A stretch of DNA of 64,000 nucleotides from an uncultured SAR86 cluster bacterium (GTDB lineage: Bacteria; Pseudomonadota; Gammaproteobacteria; Magnimaribacterales; D2472), in contig CACNRI010000001.1 in assembly GCA_902622845.1 (NCBI GenBank), positions 248,001 through 312,000 on the forward strand, written 5' to 3'. The translations under genes and the position numbers were made by a program. This document shows, piece by piece, positions 28,291 to 37,846 of this stretch (its first letter is position 1; the number at the start of each line of letters is the position of its first letter). Under the pieces are notes generated by a model. It was not told the origin of the DNA and ran no database searches. It saw only the letters and a list, made by a program, of their open reading frames with translations.

Positions 28291-29295
28291 ATGTCATTAG
28301 AAGAAATTGCGAATTATATAGTTTCAGACGGTAAAGGAATTCTTGCCGCAGATGAAAGTAATCCAACATGCGGCAAAAGATTTGATTCTATTGAAGTAGA
28401 AAATTCTGAGAATAATAGAAGAGATTATAGAGAGATGCTTTTTAGATCAAAAGGTATGAAAGGTAATATTGGCGGAGTAATTTTATTTGATGAAACTCTG
28501 AGGCAGGATGCCAAAGATGGCACTCCCCTCAGAGAATTAATCAGTAATTCGGGCGCCCTTCCCGGCATTAAGGTTGATAAAGGCTTAGTACCTCTGGTCG
28601 ATGGATCAGATGAAGTGGTGACTCAAGGATTGGATGGGCTCGATGAAAGATGCTCCGAATATGATTCTTTAGGAGCAAAATTTACAAAGTGGCGAGCAGT
28701 AATAAAAATCGGAGATAGCATGCCATCTGATGATTGTATTAATGCAAACGCCAAAGCATTAGCAGATTATGCTGCAATTGCTCAATCAAATAACATGGTG
28801 CCAATAGTTGAACCTGAAGTTTTAATGGATGGCGACCATTCAATTGATCTTTCTTTTGATGCTTGCGCAAGATCTTTTCAAGCTCTATTTGATGCTCTAG
28901 AAAATAATGGTGTAAACATAAAAGGGACCATATTAAAACCAAGCATGGTTACTCCAGGCTCGCTATCTGAAAAAGTAGCAATCAGAGAAGTGGCTGAAAT
29001 GACAGTAAGGTGTCTTAAAGAGAATATTCCTTCAGATCTTCCCGGAGTTGCTTTTTTATCAGGAGGGCAAACAGAGCTTGAGGCGACAGCTCATTTAAAT
29101 GAAATGAACAAAATAGGTGAGTTTCCATGGAAACTTAGCTTCTCATATGGGCGAGCCCTTCAGCAAAGTGCTCTGAAAGCCTGGTCAGGCCAAAGCGAAA
29201 ATATCTTCATAGCTCAAGATGAGTTATCTCACAGGGCTGAAATGAATAAACTAGCAGCACTTGGACAATGGGATATCAAACTTGAAGATAGATAA
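28291..29295 (+). CDS. fba: Class I fructose-bisphosphate aldolase
   Basis: Cleaves or forms fructose 1,6-bisphosphate through a Lys Schiff base, without metal. The 334 residues belong to the animal/plant-like class I group: GILAADESNPTCGKRF, EPEVLMDGDH, the Schiff-base Lys in GTILKPSMVTPG, FLSGGQTELEATAHLNEMN and FSYGRALQQSALKAWSG. It lacks the C-terminal Tyr typical of the animal enzymes, ending KLEDR. Its place after pgk supports a glycolytic or gluconeogenic role. Confidence 0.96.
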   Translation: MSLEEIANYIVSDGKGILAADESNPTCGKRFDSIEVENSENNRRDYREMLFRSKGMKGNIGGVILFDETLRQDAKDGTPLRELISNSGALPGIKVDKGLVPLVDGSDEVVTQGLDGLDERCSEYDSLGAKFTKWRAVIKIGDSMPSDDCINANAKALADYAAIAQSNNMVPIVEPEVLMDGDHSIDLSFDACARSFQALFDALENNGVNIKGTILKPSMVTPGSLSEKVAIREVAEMTVRCLKENIPSDLPGVAFLSGGQTELEATAHLNEMNKIGEFPWKLSFSYGRALQQSALKAWSGQSENIFIAQDELSHRAEMNKLAALGQWDIKLEDR

Positions 29296-29298
29296 CGA

Positions 29299-29736
29299 GT
29301 GATTGCTACCGTTCAAAGAGTTTCAGAAGCAAAAGTTGAGATAAACAACAGCATCTATTCTGAAATTGGAGATGGAGTATTAATACTTTTGTGTGTTGAA
29401 AGAGACGATGACTCTAAGCAAGCGATAAAAATGTCAGATAAAATATTAAATTTTTGCATTTTAGAGGGAGATAGAGGCACAATGTCTGCAAGTTTAAGGG
29501 AGTTAGAAGAAGATGTGATGATAATAAGTCAATTTACCCTTGCTGCAATTACGAATAAAGGCAACAAACCAAGCTTTCACAAAGCAGCCAAACCAAACAA
29601 AGCAAAAGAAATATATGATCAATTTGTTCAGATTTTTAAAGACTCATCCTTAAATGTTCAAACTGGTAAGTTTGGTGAGATAATGAATATAACTTTAACA
29701 AATAAAGGCCCAATAACTTTTAATTTTAGGACGTAA
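29299..29736 (+). CDS. dtd: D-aminoacyl-tRNA deacylase
   Basis: Removes D-amino acids from mischarged tRNA. The 145 residues run from a GTG start (VIATVQRVSEAKVEI, the usual N-terminus). The conserved SQFTLAA and the C-terminal cis-proline element TNKGPITF are present. Length is typical. It follows fba by three bases and precedes the LOG-family gene by two. Confidence 0.95.
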   Translation: MIATVQRVSEAKVEINNSIYSEIGDGVLILLCVERDDDSKQAIKMSDKILNFCILEGDRGTMSASLRELEEDVMIISQFTLAAITNKGNKPSFHKAAKPNKAKEIYDQFVQIFKDSSLNVQTGKFGEIMNITLTNKGPITFNFRT

Positions 29737-29738
29737 AA

Positions 29739-30323
29739 ATGGTTAAAAATATTTCAATTTTTTGTGGAGCACATGAAGGTACAAATCCTAACTATGCATT
29801 GGAGGCAAAAAAGATAACGGCGCTACTTTCAAAAAAAGGAGTAGATGTTGTTTTTGGTGGAGGCAATGTTGGCATTATGAAAATTATCTCTGATGAGGCA
29901 AAAGATAATAATTCAAAAGTCACCGGCATAACCATGGAATCTCTTCATAACCTTGAGCTTACAAATCCAAGAATTGATGACTTAGTAGTTACTCATTCAC
30001 TACTAGAAAGAAAGGATGAATTTATGAAAAGATCTGATGCTTTTCTCGTCCTGCCAGGAGGAGTTGGGTCACTAGACGAGCTAGCAGAAATTTTAGCAAG
30101 CAACCAGCTAGGCATAATTAACAAACCAGTTGGGTTATTAAATACAGATGGATATTATGACCATCTAATTGCATGGTTTGAAAAAGCTGTTAACGAGGGT
30201 TTTATAACTCAGGCAAATCTTGATGAATTAATTATTACTGACAATTGTGAAGAAATGGTTGAGAGAATACTCGAAGAAAAAAGTGAATCCTCAAATGATT
30301 GGAAAGGCAGATTAGGTCTTTAA
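29739..30323 (+). CDS. LOG-family protein (cytokinin riboside phosphoribohydrolase-like)
   Basis: A 194-residue Rossmann-fold protein of the LOG/TIGR00730 family, which releases a base from a nucleoside 5'-monophosphate. It shows the N-terminal FCGAHEGTNPNY, GGGNVGIMKIISDEA and the signature PGGVGSLDELAE, a variant of PGGxGTxxE with Ser for Thr. ERKDEFMKRSDAFLVLPGG contains the conserved Arg. The bacterial substrate is uncertain, possibly AMP-like. It shares its stop with tatC in TTAA. Confidence 0.9.
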   Translation: MVKNISIFCGAHEGTNPNYALEAKKITALLSKKGVDVVFGGGNVGIMKIISDEAKDNNSKVTGITMESLHNLELTNPRIDDLVVTHSLLERKDEFMKRSDAFLVLPGGVGSLDELAEILASNQLGIINKPVGLLNTDGYYDHLIAWFEKAVNEGFITQANLDELIITDNCEEMVERILEEKSESSNDWKGRLGL

Positions 30324-31036
30324 TCTTTATCCTTAGAAATAAGAATACCGAGCTCAAATAACATCCACATAGGCAACGCTAAAAAAACTTGAGACAAGAT
30401 ATCGGGCGGCGTTAGAAACATGCCAATGATAAAAAATAAGATTATGAAATACGGCCTAGATTTTTTTAAAGCTTCTTTTGTAAATATACCAAGCCTTACT
30501 GAAATAATTGTAAAGACCGGAACCTGAAAAGCGATACCAAAACCAATGATTATTTTGATGGCAAAATTAAAAAACTGGCTTATGTCCGTCATTATCTTTA
30601 CAGATTCAGGAGCCGTGCTTATAAAGAAATTTATCAGGACTGGAACAACAATATAAAACGCAAAGATAGCTCCTAAATAAAACAGTATAAAAGAGCTTAT
30701 TGCAAAAGGAAGCATTAGCTTCTTTTCACCATCTAGAAGGCCAGGCTTTGCAAATGACCATATCTGATAAATGATGTAAGGTATTGATATAAGGATACTT
30801 ATTGATAATATTAATTTAATTGGAACAATAAATGGTGACCCTACACCAATGGCAATTAAATCAGAAGATTCAGGCAAAGATTCTATGAGAGGTTTTGAGA
30901 ATAAGACATAAATATCATCAGCAAATGGGAACATAAAAACTAATAAAACCAAGCAGAAAATTAGAGCCTTGATTAAGCGATTACGAAGTTCAGATAAGTG
31001 ACCGATTAGATTATTTTCCTCCATCATTATCCTCAC
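30320..31036 (-). CDS. tatC: Sec-independent protein translocase TatC
   Basis: Receptor for twin-arginine signal peptides in the inner membrane. The 238 residues have six membrane helices. The N-terminal LIGHLSELRNRLIKAL is the TatC hallmark, with a conserved Glu in the first periplasmic-side helix region and PGLLDGEKKLMLPF in the first cytoplasmic loop. Its start overlaps tatB by 26 bases. Order tatA-tatB-tatC after ubiB is as in E. coli. Confidence 0.96.
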   Translation of the reverse strand: MRIMMEENNLIGHLSELRNRLIKALIFCLVLLVFMFPFADDIYVLFSKPLIESLPESSDLIAIGVGSPFIVPIKLILSISILISIPYIIYQIWSFAKPGLLDGEKKLMLPFAISSFILFYLGAIFAFYIVVPVLINFFISTAPESVKIMTDISQFFNFAIKIIIGFGIAFQVPVFTIISVRLGIFTKEALKKSRPYFIILFFIIGMFLTPPDILSQVFLALPMWMLFELGILISKDKD

Positions 31037-31265
31037 TTTCCTCTAGTTCAAGTTCTTGTAATTTCATATCATTAAAAATATCTTTTTTGATTTCTTCTGT
31101 CCCAATTTCATTATTTATTTCATTAGAAATCTTTTCATATTGGGATCTAAGTTTTGACCAAATTTGAATAAAGAACTTTGCAACCTCAGGCAATCTTTTT
31201 GGCCCTACAAGCAAGAGAATCAGAACAAGCAGTGTTAGTAATTCAGGGAAGCCTATTTGAAACAA
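31011..31265 (-). CDS. tatB: Sec-independent protein translocase TatB
   Basis: Partner of TatC in substrate recognition. The 84 residues have a short membrane helix followed by an amphipathic and acidic helix. FQIGFPELLTLLVLILLLVG carries the TatB-type Glu in the membrane helix and GPKRLPEVAKF the hinge. It starts with TTG and lacks a clear ribosome site; no ATG is available at the N-terminus. It is much shorter than E. coli TatB (171), as in many streamlined genomes. Confidence 0.93.
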   Translation of the reverse strand: MFQIGFPELLTLLVLILLLVGPKRLPEVAKFFIQIWSKLRSQYEKISNEINNEIGTEEIKKDIFNDMKLQELELEESEDNDGGK

Positions 31266-31276
31266 GTTGCGATTAA

Positions 31277-31441
31277 TTAATTATTATTTTGTTGATCGTC
31301 TTCACTATCATCTTTCATGGATTTCTTAAAACCTTTTAACCCAGCGCCAAGATCGGAACCCAAAGTTCGGATTTTTTTGCTACCAAAAAGTAGCAAGGCA
31401 ATTGCAAGAATTAAAAGTATTTCCCATGGACCTGAAAACAT
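31277..31441 (-). CDS. tatA: Sec-independent protein translocase TatA
   Basis: Pore-forming Tat component of only 54 residues. It begins [20 protein letters not shown] and continues [20 protein letters not shown], the TatA hinge and amphipathic helix, ending in an acidic Asn/Gln-rich tail ([11 protein letters not shown]). The usual polar residue in the membrane helix is Glu at position 7. It lies 35 bases after ubiB and 11 before tatB on the minus strand. Confidence 0.94.
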   Translation of the reverse strand: MFSGPWEILLILAIALLLFGSKKIRTLGSDLGAGLKGFKKSMKDDSEDDQQNNN

Positions 31442-31476
31442 ACTTTTATCTTAACCTTTTTGAAAATAAATATAAA

Positions 31477-32973
31477 TCAATTTAAGTACAAGAAAATAAT
31501 TGTTACACCTAATAAGCCAATCAAGAAGTATGAAATGTTTTTCAATTTTTTAATTCTTTTATCTAACTCAATCATGAGGTCATTGTTTCTATTTGATGAA
31601 ATATTAATATTTCTGATTTCATCAACAATTTCAAAAAACATTCCCGGCGTATCTTTGATACTTTCCAAGATCTCTTCTTTATTTTCAAAGATATAGTTTT
31701 TAAGTTTTGTAGGATTAAATTGTTCACTTATCCAGTTTTCTAAATACGGTTCAGCTAAACCCCAGAAATCTAAAGCAGGATAAATTTGCCTACCCATTCC
31801 TTCGATATGAATTAAGGTTTTTTGTAACAAAACTAAAGATGGCTGTATAGATAAACCATACTCTCTAGTACTTTCGAATAAATATAGTAAAAGTTTGCCA
31901 AATTCTATTTCAGATAGTGGTTTTTCAAGAATTGGCTCACAACAAGCTCTCAATGTATTTTCCAAATCACTAATATTTGAGTTTTTGTCTACCCAACCTG
32001 CATTTATGAAGAGTTTTGCAAGAGAATGATACTGTTCCTTGATAACAGCTTGAAGCATTCTAGCAAGCGTATACCTTTCTTCATTCGTTAATGAGCCACA
32101 AATAGCGCAATCTACTGCTACATAACCAGCATTTTCAGTATTTCTCTTATCTACAAATATATTTCCTGGATGCATATCTGCATGAAAGAAATTGTCTCTG
32201 AAGACCTGATCTAAGAAGATTTGGACACCATTTTCAGCCAATTTCTTCTTATCTACCCCTTCTGCATCAATTTTATCTATATCAGTACAAGGAATTCCTT
32301 CAATTTCCTCTAAAACAAGTATCTTAGAGGTAGACAAATCCCAATAAACCTCAGGAATATATAGTATTTTTGAACCACTAAAGTTTTTTCGAGTAAGGTT
32401 TGTGTTTGAAGCCTCTAATTTTAAGTCCAGCTCTTTAATAATAGTCTTCTCATAATCTCTCACAACTTCAAGCGGCTTAAGCCTTTCTGAATCTTTAAAA
32501 GTTATTGAAAAGATAGAGGCAAAAGACTTTAAGAGACTCACATTTCTTTCCACTTCTCGTCTTATACCTGGCCTCAATATTTTTATAACTACCTTCTTTG
32601 AATTATCTTTAAGCGTTGCCTTATGAACTTGAGCAAGAGAAGCAGCCGCAAAAGGAGACTCATCAAAATCTTGAAAGAAATCCTCAATTGGGCCACCAAG
32701 CTCAGATTCGATGATCTTTCTCGACTTGTCGCTACTAAAAGGCTTACATTGATCAGTTAATTTTTGAAGCTCTTTGGCTACATTAATAGATAAAAGATCC
32801 GTTCTGGTAGATAAAAGTTGACCAAACTTTATGAACATAGGACCCATTGATTCAAGGCTTAGTCTGAGTTTGCGACCAAATTTTTCTGAGTCTTTATCTA
32901 AAAAAATTAAGTTGAACCATAGGACCCTTGAAATTATCTTCAGCCCTCCTAAAAAAAGATTGATGATAGTCAT
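31477..32973 (-). CDS. ubiB: Ubiquinone biosynthesis ATPase/kinase-like protein UbiB
   Basis: Atypical kinase-fold protein (ABC1/COQ8 family) needed for ubiquinone synthesis. The 498 residues have the KxGQ motif (FIKFGQLLSTRTDLLS), the Ala-rich loop AAASLAQVHKA in place of a glycine loop and the HADMHPGNIFV metal-binding loop. A hydrophobic segment ends the protein. It abuts ubiE directly; the ubiJ gene that separates them in E. coli is not present here. Confidence 0.96.
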   Translation of the reverse strand: MTIINLFLGGLKIISRVLWFNLIFLDKDSEKFGRKLRLSLESMGPMFIKFGQLLSTRTDLLSINVAKELQKLTDQCKPFSSDKSRKIIESELGGPIEDFFQDFDESPFAAASLAQVHKATLKDNSKKVVIKILRPGIRREVERNVSLLKSFASIFSITFKDSERLKPLEVVRDYEKTIIKELDLKLEASNTNLTRKNFSGSKILYIPEVYWDLSTSKILVLEEIEGIPCTDIDKIDAEGVDKKKLAENGVQIFLDQVFRDNFFHADMHPGNIFVDKRNTENAGYVAVDCAICGSLTNEERYTLARMLQAVIKEQYHSLAKLFINAGWVDKNSNISDLENTLRACCEPILEKPLSEIEFGKLLLYLFESTREYGLSIQPSLVLLQKTLIHIEGMGRQIYPALDFWGLAEPYLENWISEQFNPTKLKNYIFENKEEILESIKDTPGMFFEIVDEIRNINISSNRNNDLMIELDKRIKKLKNISYFLIGLLGVTIIFLYLN

Positions 32974-33714
32974 TTAATTCTTTTCTGCAACATGAATGGC
33001 AACTATTCCATTAAGCAAGTTATAAAATTTACAATCTTTAAAACCAGCTTTAAGTATTTTTTCTTTTAATCTTTCCTGATCAGGATGCATTCTAATTGAT
33101 TCAGCTAGATATCTATAACTATCAGAATCACTAGCAAATATGCTTCCCATAACTGGCATTACATTGAAAGAATACCAATCATATATTTTACTGAAGGTAG
33201 CATTCTGAGGCTGAGAGAACTCTAGGATTATTAACTTTCCGTTATTGGCAAGACATCTATGCATTTCTAATAAACCCTTTTCTTTATCAGTAAAGTTTCT
33301 TAATCCAAAAGCAATAGTTGTAGTGTCAAAATATTCATCACCAAAAGGGAGTAGTTCACCGTTTAACTGACAAAAGGAAGTATTTTTGAAAAAGTTTTCA
33401 TCAACCGATCTCTTCTTTCCATAAACCAGCATCTCTGCATTTATATCAGCTACTGTGATTTCTGCATCTGGGAAGTTAAGATGAATTTCTTTTGCAATAT
33501 CACCAGTTCCTCCCGCAAGATCAAGAACTTTACTATCAGGCTTAACTCCTGCAAGTTCAATCATTATTTTTTTCCAAAATCTATGAAGTCCAAATGACAT
33601 GACATCATTCATAAGATCATAATTTTCTGCAACAGAAGTAAAAACCGAGTTTACTTTTTCTTGTTTTTCTTCCTTAGAGACCTTTTCAAAACCGAAGTGG
33701 GTGTCTTTATTCAT
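32974..33714 (-). CDS. ubiE: Ubiquinone/menaquinone methyltransferase UbiE
   Basis: C-methyltransferase of ubiquinone synthesis using S-adenosylmethionine. The 246 residues show the SAM-binding VLDLAGGTGDIAKEI, YDLMNDVMSFGLHRFWKK at the N-terminus and FGLRNFTDKEKGL, the UbiE signature. Its start overlaps the rsgA stop by eight bases, and ubiB follows at once. Confidence 0.97.
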   Translation of the reverse strand: MNKDTHFGFEKVSKEEKQEKVNSVFTSVAENYDLMNDVMSFGLHRFWKKIMIELAGVKPDSKVLDLAGGTGDIAKEIHLNFPDAEITVADINAEMLVYGKKRSVDENFFKNTSFCQLNGELLPFGDEYFDTTTIAFGLRNFTDKEKGLLEMHRCLANNGKLIILEFSQPQNATFSKIYDWYSFNVMPVMGSIFASDSDSYRYLAESIRMHPDQERLKEKILKAGFKDCKFYNLLNGIVAIHVAEKN

Positions 33715-34570
33715 TATTTGTAAAACTTATATAATTATTGTATCTGCTTTCTGCAATATTGCCTTTTGATACTTGATCAATAACGTTGCAGCCAACACCA
33801 TTTATATGATTACAATTTTTGAACTTACAAGACAATGCAGCTTCTCTAATTTCAAAAAAACCTTTTAAGACTTCATCTGGACTAAATTTCTCAATCTCTA
33901 TGTCTCTGACACCAGGAGAATCTATGATTTCTATTTTATCTTTAACATATAAGGAAGATACTGACGTGGTATGAACACCCTTAGACTTATTAAGTTCCTT
34001 AGTTTTTAAATTAATACCAAGCAACTTTGATGAGATCGTTGATTTGCCTGAGCCAGATTTCCCAACAAAAATAGTAGTTTTATTTTCAAGAAATCTTCCA
34101 ATATCAGACAACCCTTCTCCTGATTTGCCTGAAACTTTAAACATCTTAATCCCAAGACTCTCATAAATATTGCAAGCTTCTATAAATTCCTCGTCGCCAG
34201 TTAAATCTATTTTGTTTACAACTATTAATGGATCTATTCCTGCAGCAGCAGAGAGAACCAACCACTTATCAATAAATATTTTTGGAGTAAGTGGTACAGG
34301 TGATAACAAGATAGCAATATTTGTAACATTAGCTGCAAAAACTTTCTTTTTACCTCTATGAAATCTTTTCAGTGATGTTTTTCTTTGAACTTTATTTAAG
34401 ATCTTTCCTTTTACTTCTAAGCTATCTTGGAGAGGAACTATTTCAACGAAATCACCAACGACAATATCTTGATCTTTGGGTGTCTTGCAGGGGATTTTAA
34501 ATTCTCTTATCTCTACAAGGCATGAATTTGAGTAAAACTCAACCACTCTTCCAATTTGAACTTTTTCCAT
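33707..34570 (-). CDS. rsgA: Small-subunit ribosome biogenesis GTPase RsgA
   Basis: Circularly permuted GTPase acting late in 30S assembly. I choose the ATG at 34570 (MEKVQIGRVVEFYSN, 287 residues). The longer open frame would add 22 hydrophobic residues not found in the family and run into orn. The order is an OB-fold domain, G4 NKID (119-122), G1 GKSGSGKST (170-178), G3 DSPG (217-220) and a C-terminal zinc site with Cys248, Cys253, His255 and Cys261. It heads the ubiE-ubiB-tat run and is divergent from orn, as in E. coli. Confidence 0.93.
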   Translation of the reverse strand: MEKVQIGRVVEFYSNSCLVEIREFKIPCKTPKDQDIVVGDFVEIVPLQDSLEVKGKILNKVQRKTSLKRFHRGKKKVFAANVTNIAILLSPVPLTPKIFIDKWLVLSAAAGIDPLIVVNKIDLTGDEEFIEACNIYESLGIKMFKVSGKSGEGLSDIGRFLENKTTIFVGKSGSGKSTISSKLLGINLKTKELNKSKGVHTTSVSSLYVKDKIEIIDSPGVRDIEIEKFSPDEVLKGFFEIREAALSCKFKNCNHINGVGCNVIDQVSKGNIAESRYNNYISFTNNE

Positions 34571-34610
34571 ATAGAGCACAAAATACACTATTAAGAGAGT
34601 TTTACAAAAA

Positions 34611-35159
34611 ATGAAAGCTAATAAATCCGATAACAACTTAATATGGGTTGACCTTGAAATGACAGGCCTAGATCCTGAGCAAGAAAAGATAATTGAAATA
34701 GCTACGATAATAACTGACTCAGATTTAAATATTATTGCCGAAGGCCCTAATATAGCTATTCATCAAAGTAATGAGTTGCTTGATAATATGGATGAATGGA
34801 ATGTAAACCAACATACTTCATCCGGTCTCATAGATGCAGTTAAAACAAGCATAATTAGCGACAAGGAAGCTGAGCTAGAGACTTTAGATTTTATCTCAAA
34901 ATATGTGCCAGCAGGAAAATCTCCAATGTGCGGAAATACTGTTTCTCATGACAGAAGATTTCTTAGCAAATATATGCCCGAGCTAGAGAACTACTTTCAC
35001 TATAGGCATATAGATGTTTCTTCGGTAAAAGAATTAATTGTTAGATGGATGAATCAGGCGCAGTCATATCAGAAAAACAGTAACCATAGAGCCTTAGATG
35101 ATATTAAGGACTCAATCAACGAATTAAAGCACTACAAGAAACTTCTTTTTGAAGAGTAA
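34611..35159 (+). CDS. orn: Oligoribonuclease
   Basis: 3'-5' exoribonuclease that degrades two- to five-base RNA remnants and pGpG. The 182 residues have the DEDDh exonuclease motifs: [20 protein letters not shown] (Asp14, Glu16), the central [19 protein letters not shown] and the C-terminal [11 protein letters not shown]. Length matches the family. It starts 40 bases from the divergent rsgA start, so the promoters must share or overlap that gap. Confidence 0.97.
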   Translation: MKANKSDNNLIWVDLEMTGLDPEQEKIIEIATIITDSDLNIIAEGPNIAIHQSNELLDNMDEWNVNQHTSSGLIDAVKTSIISDKEAELETLDFISKYVPAGKSPMCGNTVSHDRRFLSKYMPELENYFHYRHIDVSSVKELIVRWMNQAQSYQKNSNHRALDDIKDSINELKHYKKLLFEE

Positions 35160-35164
35160 GAATT

Positions 35165-35491
35165 TTAGTCAGTTTTTTTTGCGGGCTGAATGTTGAGAGG
35201 AAAAGGACTGACCTGGCTGGACGTTTTCTTAATTTTAGCTTCTCCTGACTCAATCACTTCATCAATCCTTTGAATAGCTCCAATTGGAATATAGCTTCTT
35301 TTAACCTTATTAAATTCTGTTTTAAGTTTTTCTGAACTAGGATCAACGACAAGCTGATCATCATTGGTAAATATGAACTCTTCGACCTCCAGGAAGCCGT
35401 ACATATCGCTTTGAAAAATCTGTTTTGCAAAAATTTCATAGATTTCTCCAAGCTGAATAAATATAATCTTATAAATTTTTTTGTCCTTCAT
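35165..35491 (-). CDS. DUF1820 family protein
   Basis: A 108-residue soluble protein matching DUF1820, a family common in gamma- and betaproteobacteria. Recognisable parts are YKIIFIQLGEIYEIFAKQIF, LEVEEFIF and the C-terminal SYIPIGAIQRIDEVIESGEAKI. It has no signal peptide. Function is unknown. It stands alone, ending five bases from the orn stop and divergent from miaB with 67 bases between. Confidence 0.87.
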   Translation of the reverse strand: MKDKKIYKIIFIQLGEIYEIFAKQIFQSDMYGFLEVEEFIFTNDDQLVVDPSSEKLKTEFNKVKRSYIPIGAIQRIDEVIESGEAKIKKTSSQVSPFPLNIQPAKKTD

Positions 35492-35558
35492 AAAAATTAT
35501 GTATGTCTTAAAAGTTATTTTAAAACACTTGAGGTCAGAAATAATAGATAATTAGCAT

Positions 35559-36884
35559 ATGAAAAAGAAGCTTTTCGTTAAAACTCATGGTTGTCAGATG
35601 AATGAATATGATTCTGCAAAAATGATTGATCTTCTCCAAGAGAAAGAAGACTTTGAGTTAGCTGAATCTGAAGAACAGGCTGATCTATTAATTTTGAATA
35701 CATGTTCAATAAGAGAAAAAGCTCAAGAAAGAGTTTTTCATCAGATTGGGAGATGGAGAAAAATAAAAGAAAAAAATCCTGATTTAAAAATTGCTATCGG
35801 GGGCTGTGTAGCCTCTCAGGAAGGGGAGAAAATTATTAAACGCGCACCATCAGTTGATATAGTTTTTGGACCACAAACACTTCATAAACTTCCCGGTCTT
35901 TATAATGAAAAAGAGAGGAGTAATGAAAATCAGATTGATATCTCATTTCCAAAATTAGAAAAGTTTGATCATCTTGCATCTCCAAAAGCCGAGGGCCCAT
36001 CAGTTTTTGTATCAATAATGGAGGGGTGCAATAAGTACTGCTCATTTTGTGTTGTACCAAAGACAAGAGGGCACGAAGTCTCAAGAGATTTTAAAGATAT
36101 TTTAAATGAGGTTTCCAAACTTGCAGACCAAGGAGCCAGAGAGATTCATTTCCTAGGACAAAATGTTAATAATTTTAAAGGTATGCACAATGGGGAGAAA
36201 TCCTCACTTGCAAAGTTAATAGAAGAAGCAGCTAAAATTGAGAATATTGAAAGGATAAGATTTACCACAAGCCATCCACATGAATTTAAAGAAGACTTAG
36301 TTGAGGTTTATGACAAGGTTCCTGAGTTAGTTAGTCATGTTCATTTACCAATCCAGAGCGGATCAGATAGAATCTTAAAATTAATGAGAAGAAGATACAA
36401 TGTTGATAAATACATGGATCTAATTAGTCGCATTAAATCTGTAAGACCTGAAATGAGCTTCTCATCTGATTTTATTGTTGGCTTCCCAGGTGAAACAAAG
36501 GAAGACTTCAAAGATACTATGGATGTTATTAATGAAGTCCAATTTGATGAATCTTTTAGTTTTATCTACAGTCCTAGACCGAATACCACTGCTGCAGATA
36601 TGCCAGATGATGTTTCTAGAGAAGAAAAAAAAGAACGCCTCTCAATTTTACAGACAAGACTTAGCCAGCTGTCATTTGGCTATAGCAGAAAAAAGGTTGG
36701 ATCAATCCAAAATTGTCTTGTAATGGGTCAATCAAAAAGAGATCCTGGACAGCTCCAAGCAAGGACGATATGTAACCGGGTTGTAAATTTTTCTGCAAAT
36801 AATGTTGATTTAATTGGACAATTAATTAATATTCAAATTATAGATGCTTTACCACACTGCCTTAGAGGGACTCTTCATAATTAA
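35559..36884 (+). CDS. miaB: tRNA-2-methylthio-N6-isopentenyladenosine synthase MiaB
   Basis: Radical SAM methylthiotransferase that modifies A37 of tRNAs. The 441 residues have the N-terminal cluster ligands Cys12, Cys49 and Cys83 and the radical SAM motif CNKYCSFC (Cys157, Cys161, Cys164). A C-terminal TRAM domain includes VGSIQNCLVMG. It opens the miaB-ybeZ-ybeY-corC-lnt unit. A GATAAT box ends six bases before the ATG and no nearby Shine-Dalgarno sequence is visible. Its stop overlaps ybeZ as TAATG. Confidence 0.97.
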   Translation: MKKKLFVKTHGCQMNEYDSAKMIDLLQEKEDFELAESEEQADLLILNTCSIREKAQERVFHQIGRWRKIKEKNPDLKIAIGGCVASQEGEKIIKRAPSVDIVFGPQTLHKLPGLYNEKERSNENQIDISFPKLEKFDHLASPKAEGPSVFVSIMEGCNKYCSFCVVPKTRGHEVSRDFKDILNEVSKLADQGAREIHFLGQNVNNFKGMHNGEKSSLAKLIEEAAKIENIERIRFTTSHPHEFKEDLVEVYDKVPELVSHVHLPIQSGSDRILKLMRRRYNVDKYMDLISRIKSVRPEMSFSSDFIVGFPGETKEDFKDTMDVINEVQFDESFSFIYSPRPNTTAADMPDDVSREEKKERLSILQTRLSQLSFGYSRKKVGSIQNCLVMGQSKRDPGQLQARTICNRVVNFSANNVDLIGQLINIQIIDALPHCLRGTLHN

Positions 36885-37846
36885 TGCCTGATAAAGAGAG
36901 TCCAAAAAATCTTATTCTTTCTCCACCAGATGCAAATGTCTTGGTAAGATTTGTTGGTGAGCTAAATGGAAACATAAAGTTTATTGAGAAGTCTTTTAAA
37001 GTTAAAGTTTTCCAGAACGGAAATAAACTGAAGATAACTGGGCAAGATGAAGATGTTAAATTGGCATCAGATGCGCTTAAGAAGCTTTATGAAGCTGCTG
37101 GTAAGGGAGTTGAAATCACTAAAGAGACTCTTCACCTATGTATACAAGAAGTAAAGGAGGATTCCTCTAGTCAAGACTATGAAGACATAATAATTAAGAC
37201 TCCAAAGAAAACTGTTAAACCAAGATCAATTAATCAATCAAAATACATTCAAAGCATTAAACATAATGAAATTAATTTTGGAATTGGGCCTGCAGGAACA
37301 GGAAAGACTTTTCTTGCCATGGCATTAGCTATTGAGTTTCTTCTTGATAAGAAAGTTGAAAAGATTGTGTTAATTAGGCCAGCAGTTGAAGCAGGCGAGA
37401 AGTTAGGATTTTTACCTGGTGACCTTTCTCAAAAAGTAGACCCATATCTAAGACCTCTTTATGATGCAATGTATCAAATGATAGGTTTTGAAAAATCAGA
37501 GAGGTTAATGAATAGAGAGATTATAGAGATAGCACCTCTTGCATACATGCGAGGGAGGACTCTTAATAACTCTTTTATCATTATGGATGAAAGTCAGAAT
37601 ACAACCACAGAACAAATGAAAATGTTTCTTACCAGAATGGGTTTTGGCTCTTATGCAGTCATTAATGGCGATCTAACACAAATAGATCTTCCAAAGAATA
37701 TATATTCTGGGCTTAAAGATGCTGTTGACCTCCTAGATGGAACAGATGGAATAGGTTTTACGAGATTTAACTCAAAAGATGTAGTTCGACATCCTTTAGT
37801 AAAGAAAATAGTAGATGCATACGATAAAAGGTTAGAAGAAAATTGA
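36884..37846 (+). CDS. ybeZ: PhoH-like ATPase YbeZ
   Basis: PhoH-family ATPase linked to RNA metabolism, working with YbeY. The 320 residues have an N-terminal KH-like region and the PhoH core. Walker A is GPAGTGKTF (134-142); PAVEAGEKLGFLPGDLSQKVDPYLRP and the Walker B FIIMDESQNTT follow. It overlaps miaB by one base and ybeY by four. Confidence 0.96.
   Translation: MPDKESPKNLILSPPDANVLVRFVGELNGNIKFIEKSFKVKVFQNGNKLKITGQDEDVKLASDALKKLYEAAGKGVEITKETLHLCIQEVKEDSSSQDYEDIIIKTPKKTVKPRSINQSKYIQSIKHNEINFGIGPAGTGKTFLAMALAIEFLLDKKVEKIVLIRPAVEAGEKLGFLPGDLSQKVDPYLRPLYDAMYQMIGFEKSERLMNREIIEIAPLAYMRGRTLNNSFIIMDESQNTTTEQMKMFLTRMGFGSYAVINGDLTQIDLPKNIYSGLKDAVDLLDGTDGIGFTRFNSKDVVRHPLVKKIVDAYDKRLEEN

Noticed and set aside
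34571-34636. N-terminal extension of rsgA by 22 hydrophobic residues
   Set aside because: It overlaps orn on the other strand and has no counterpart in the RsgA family; the ATG at 34570 fits.
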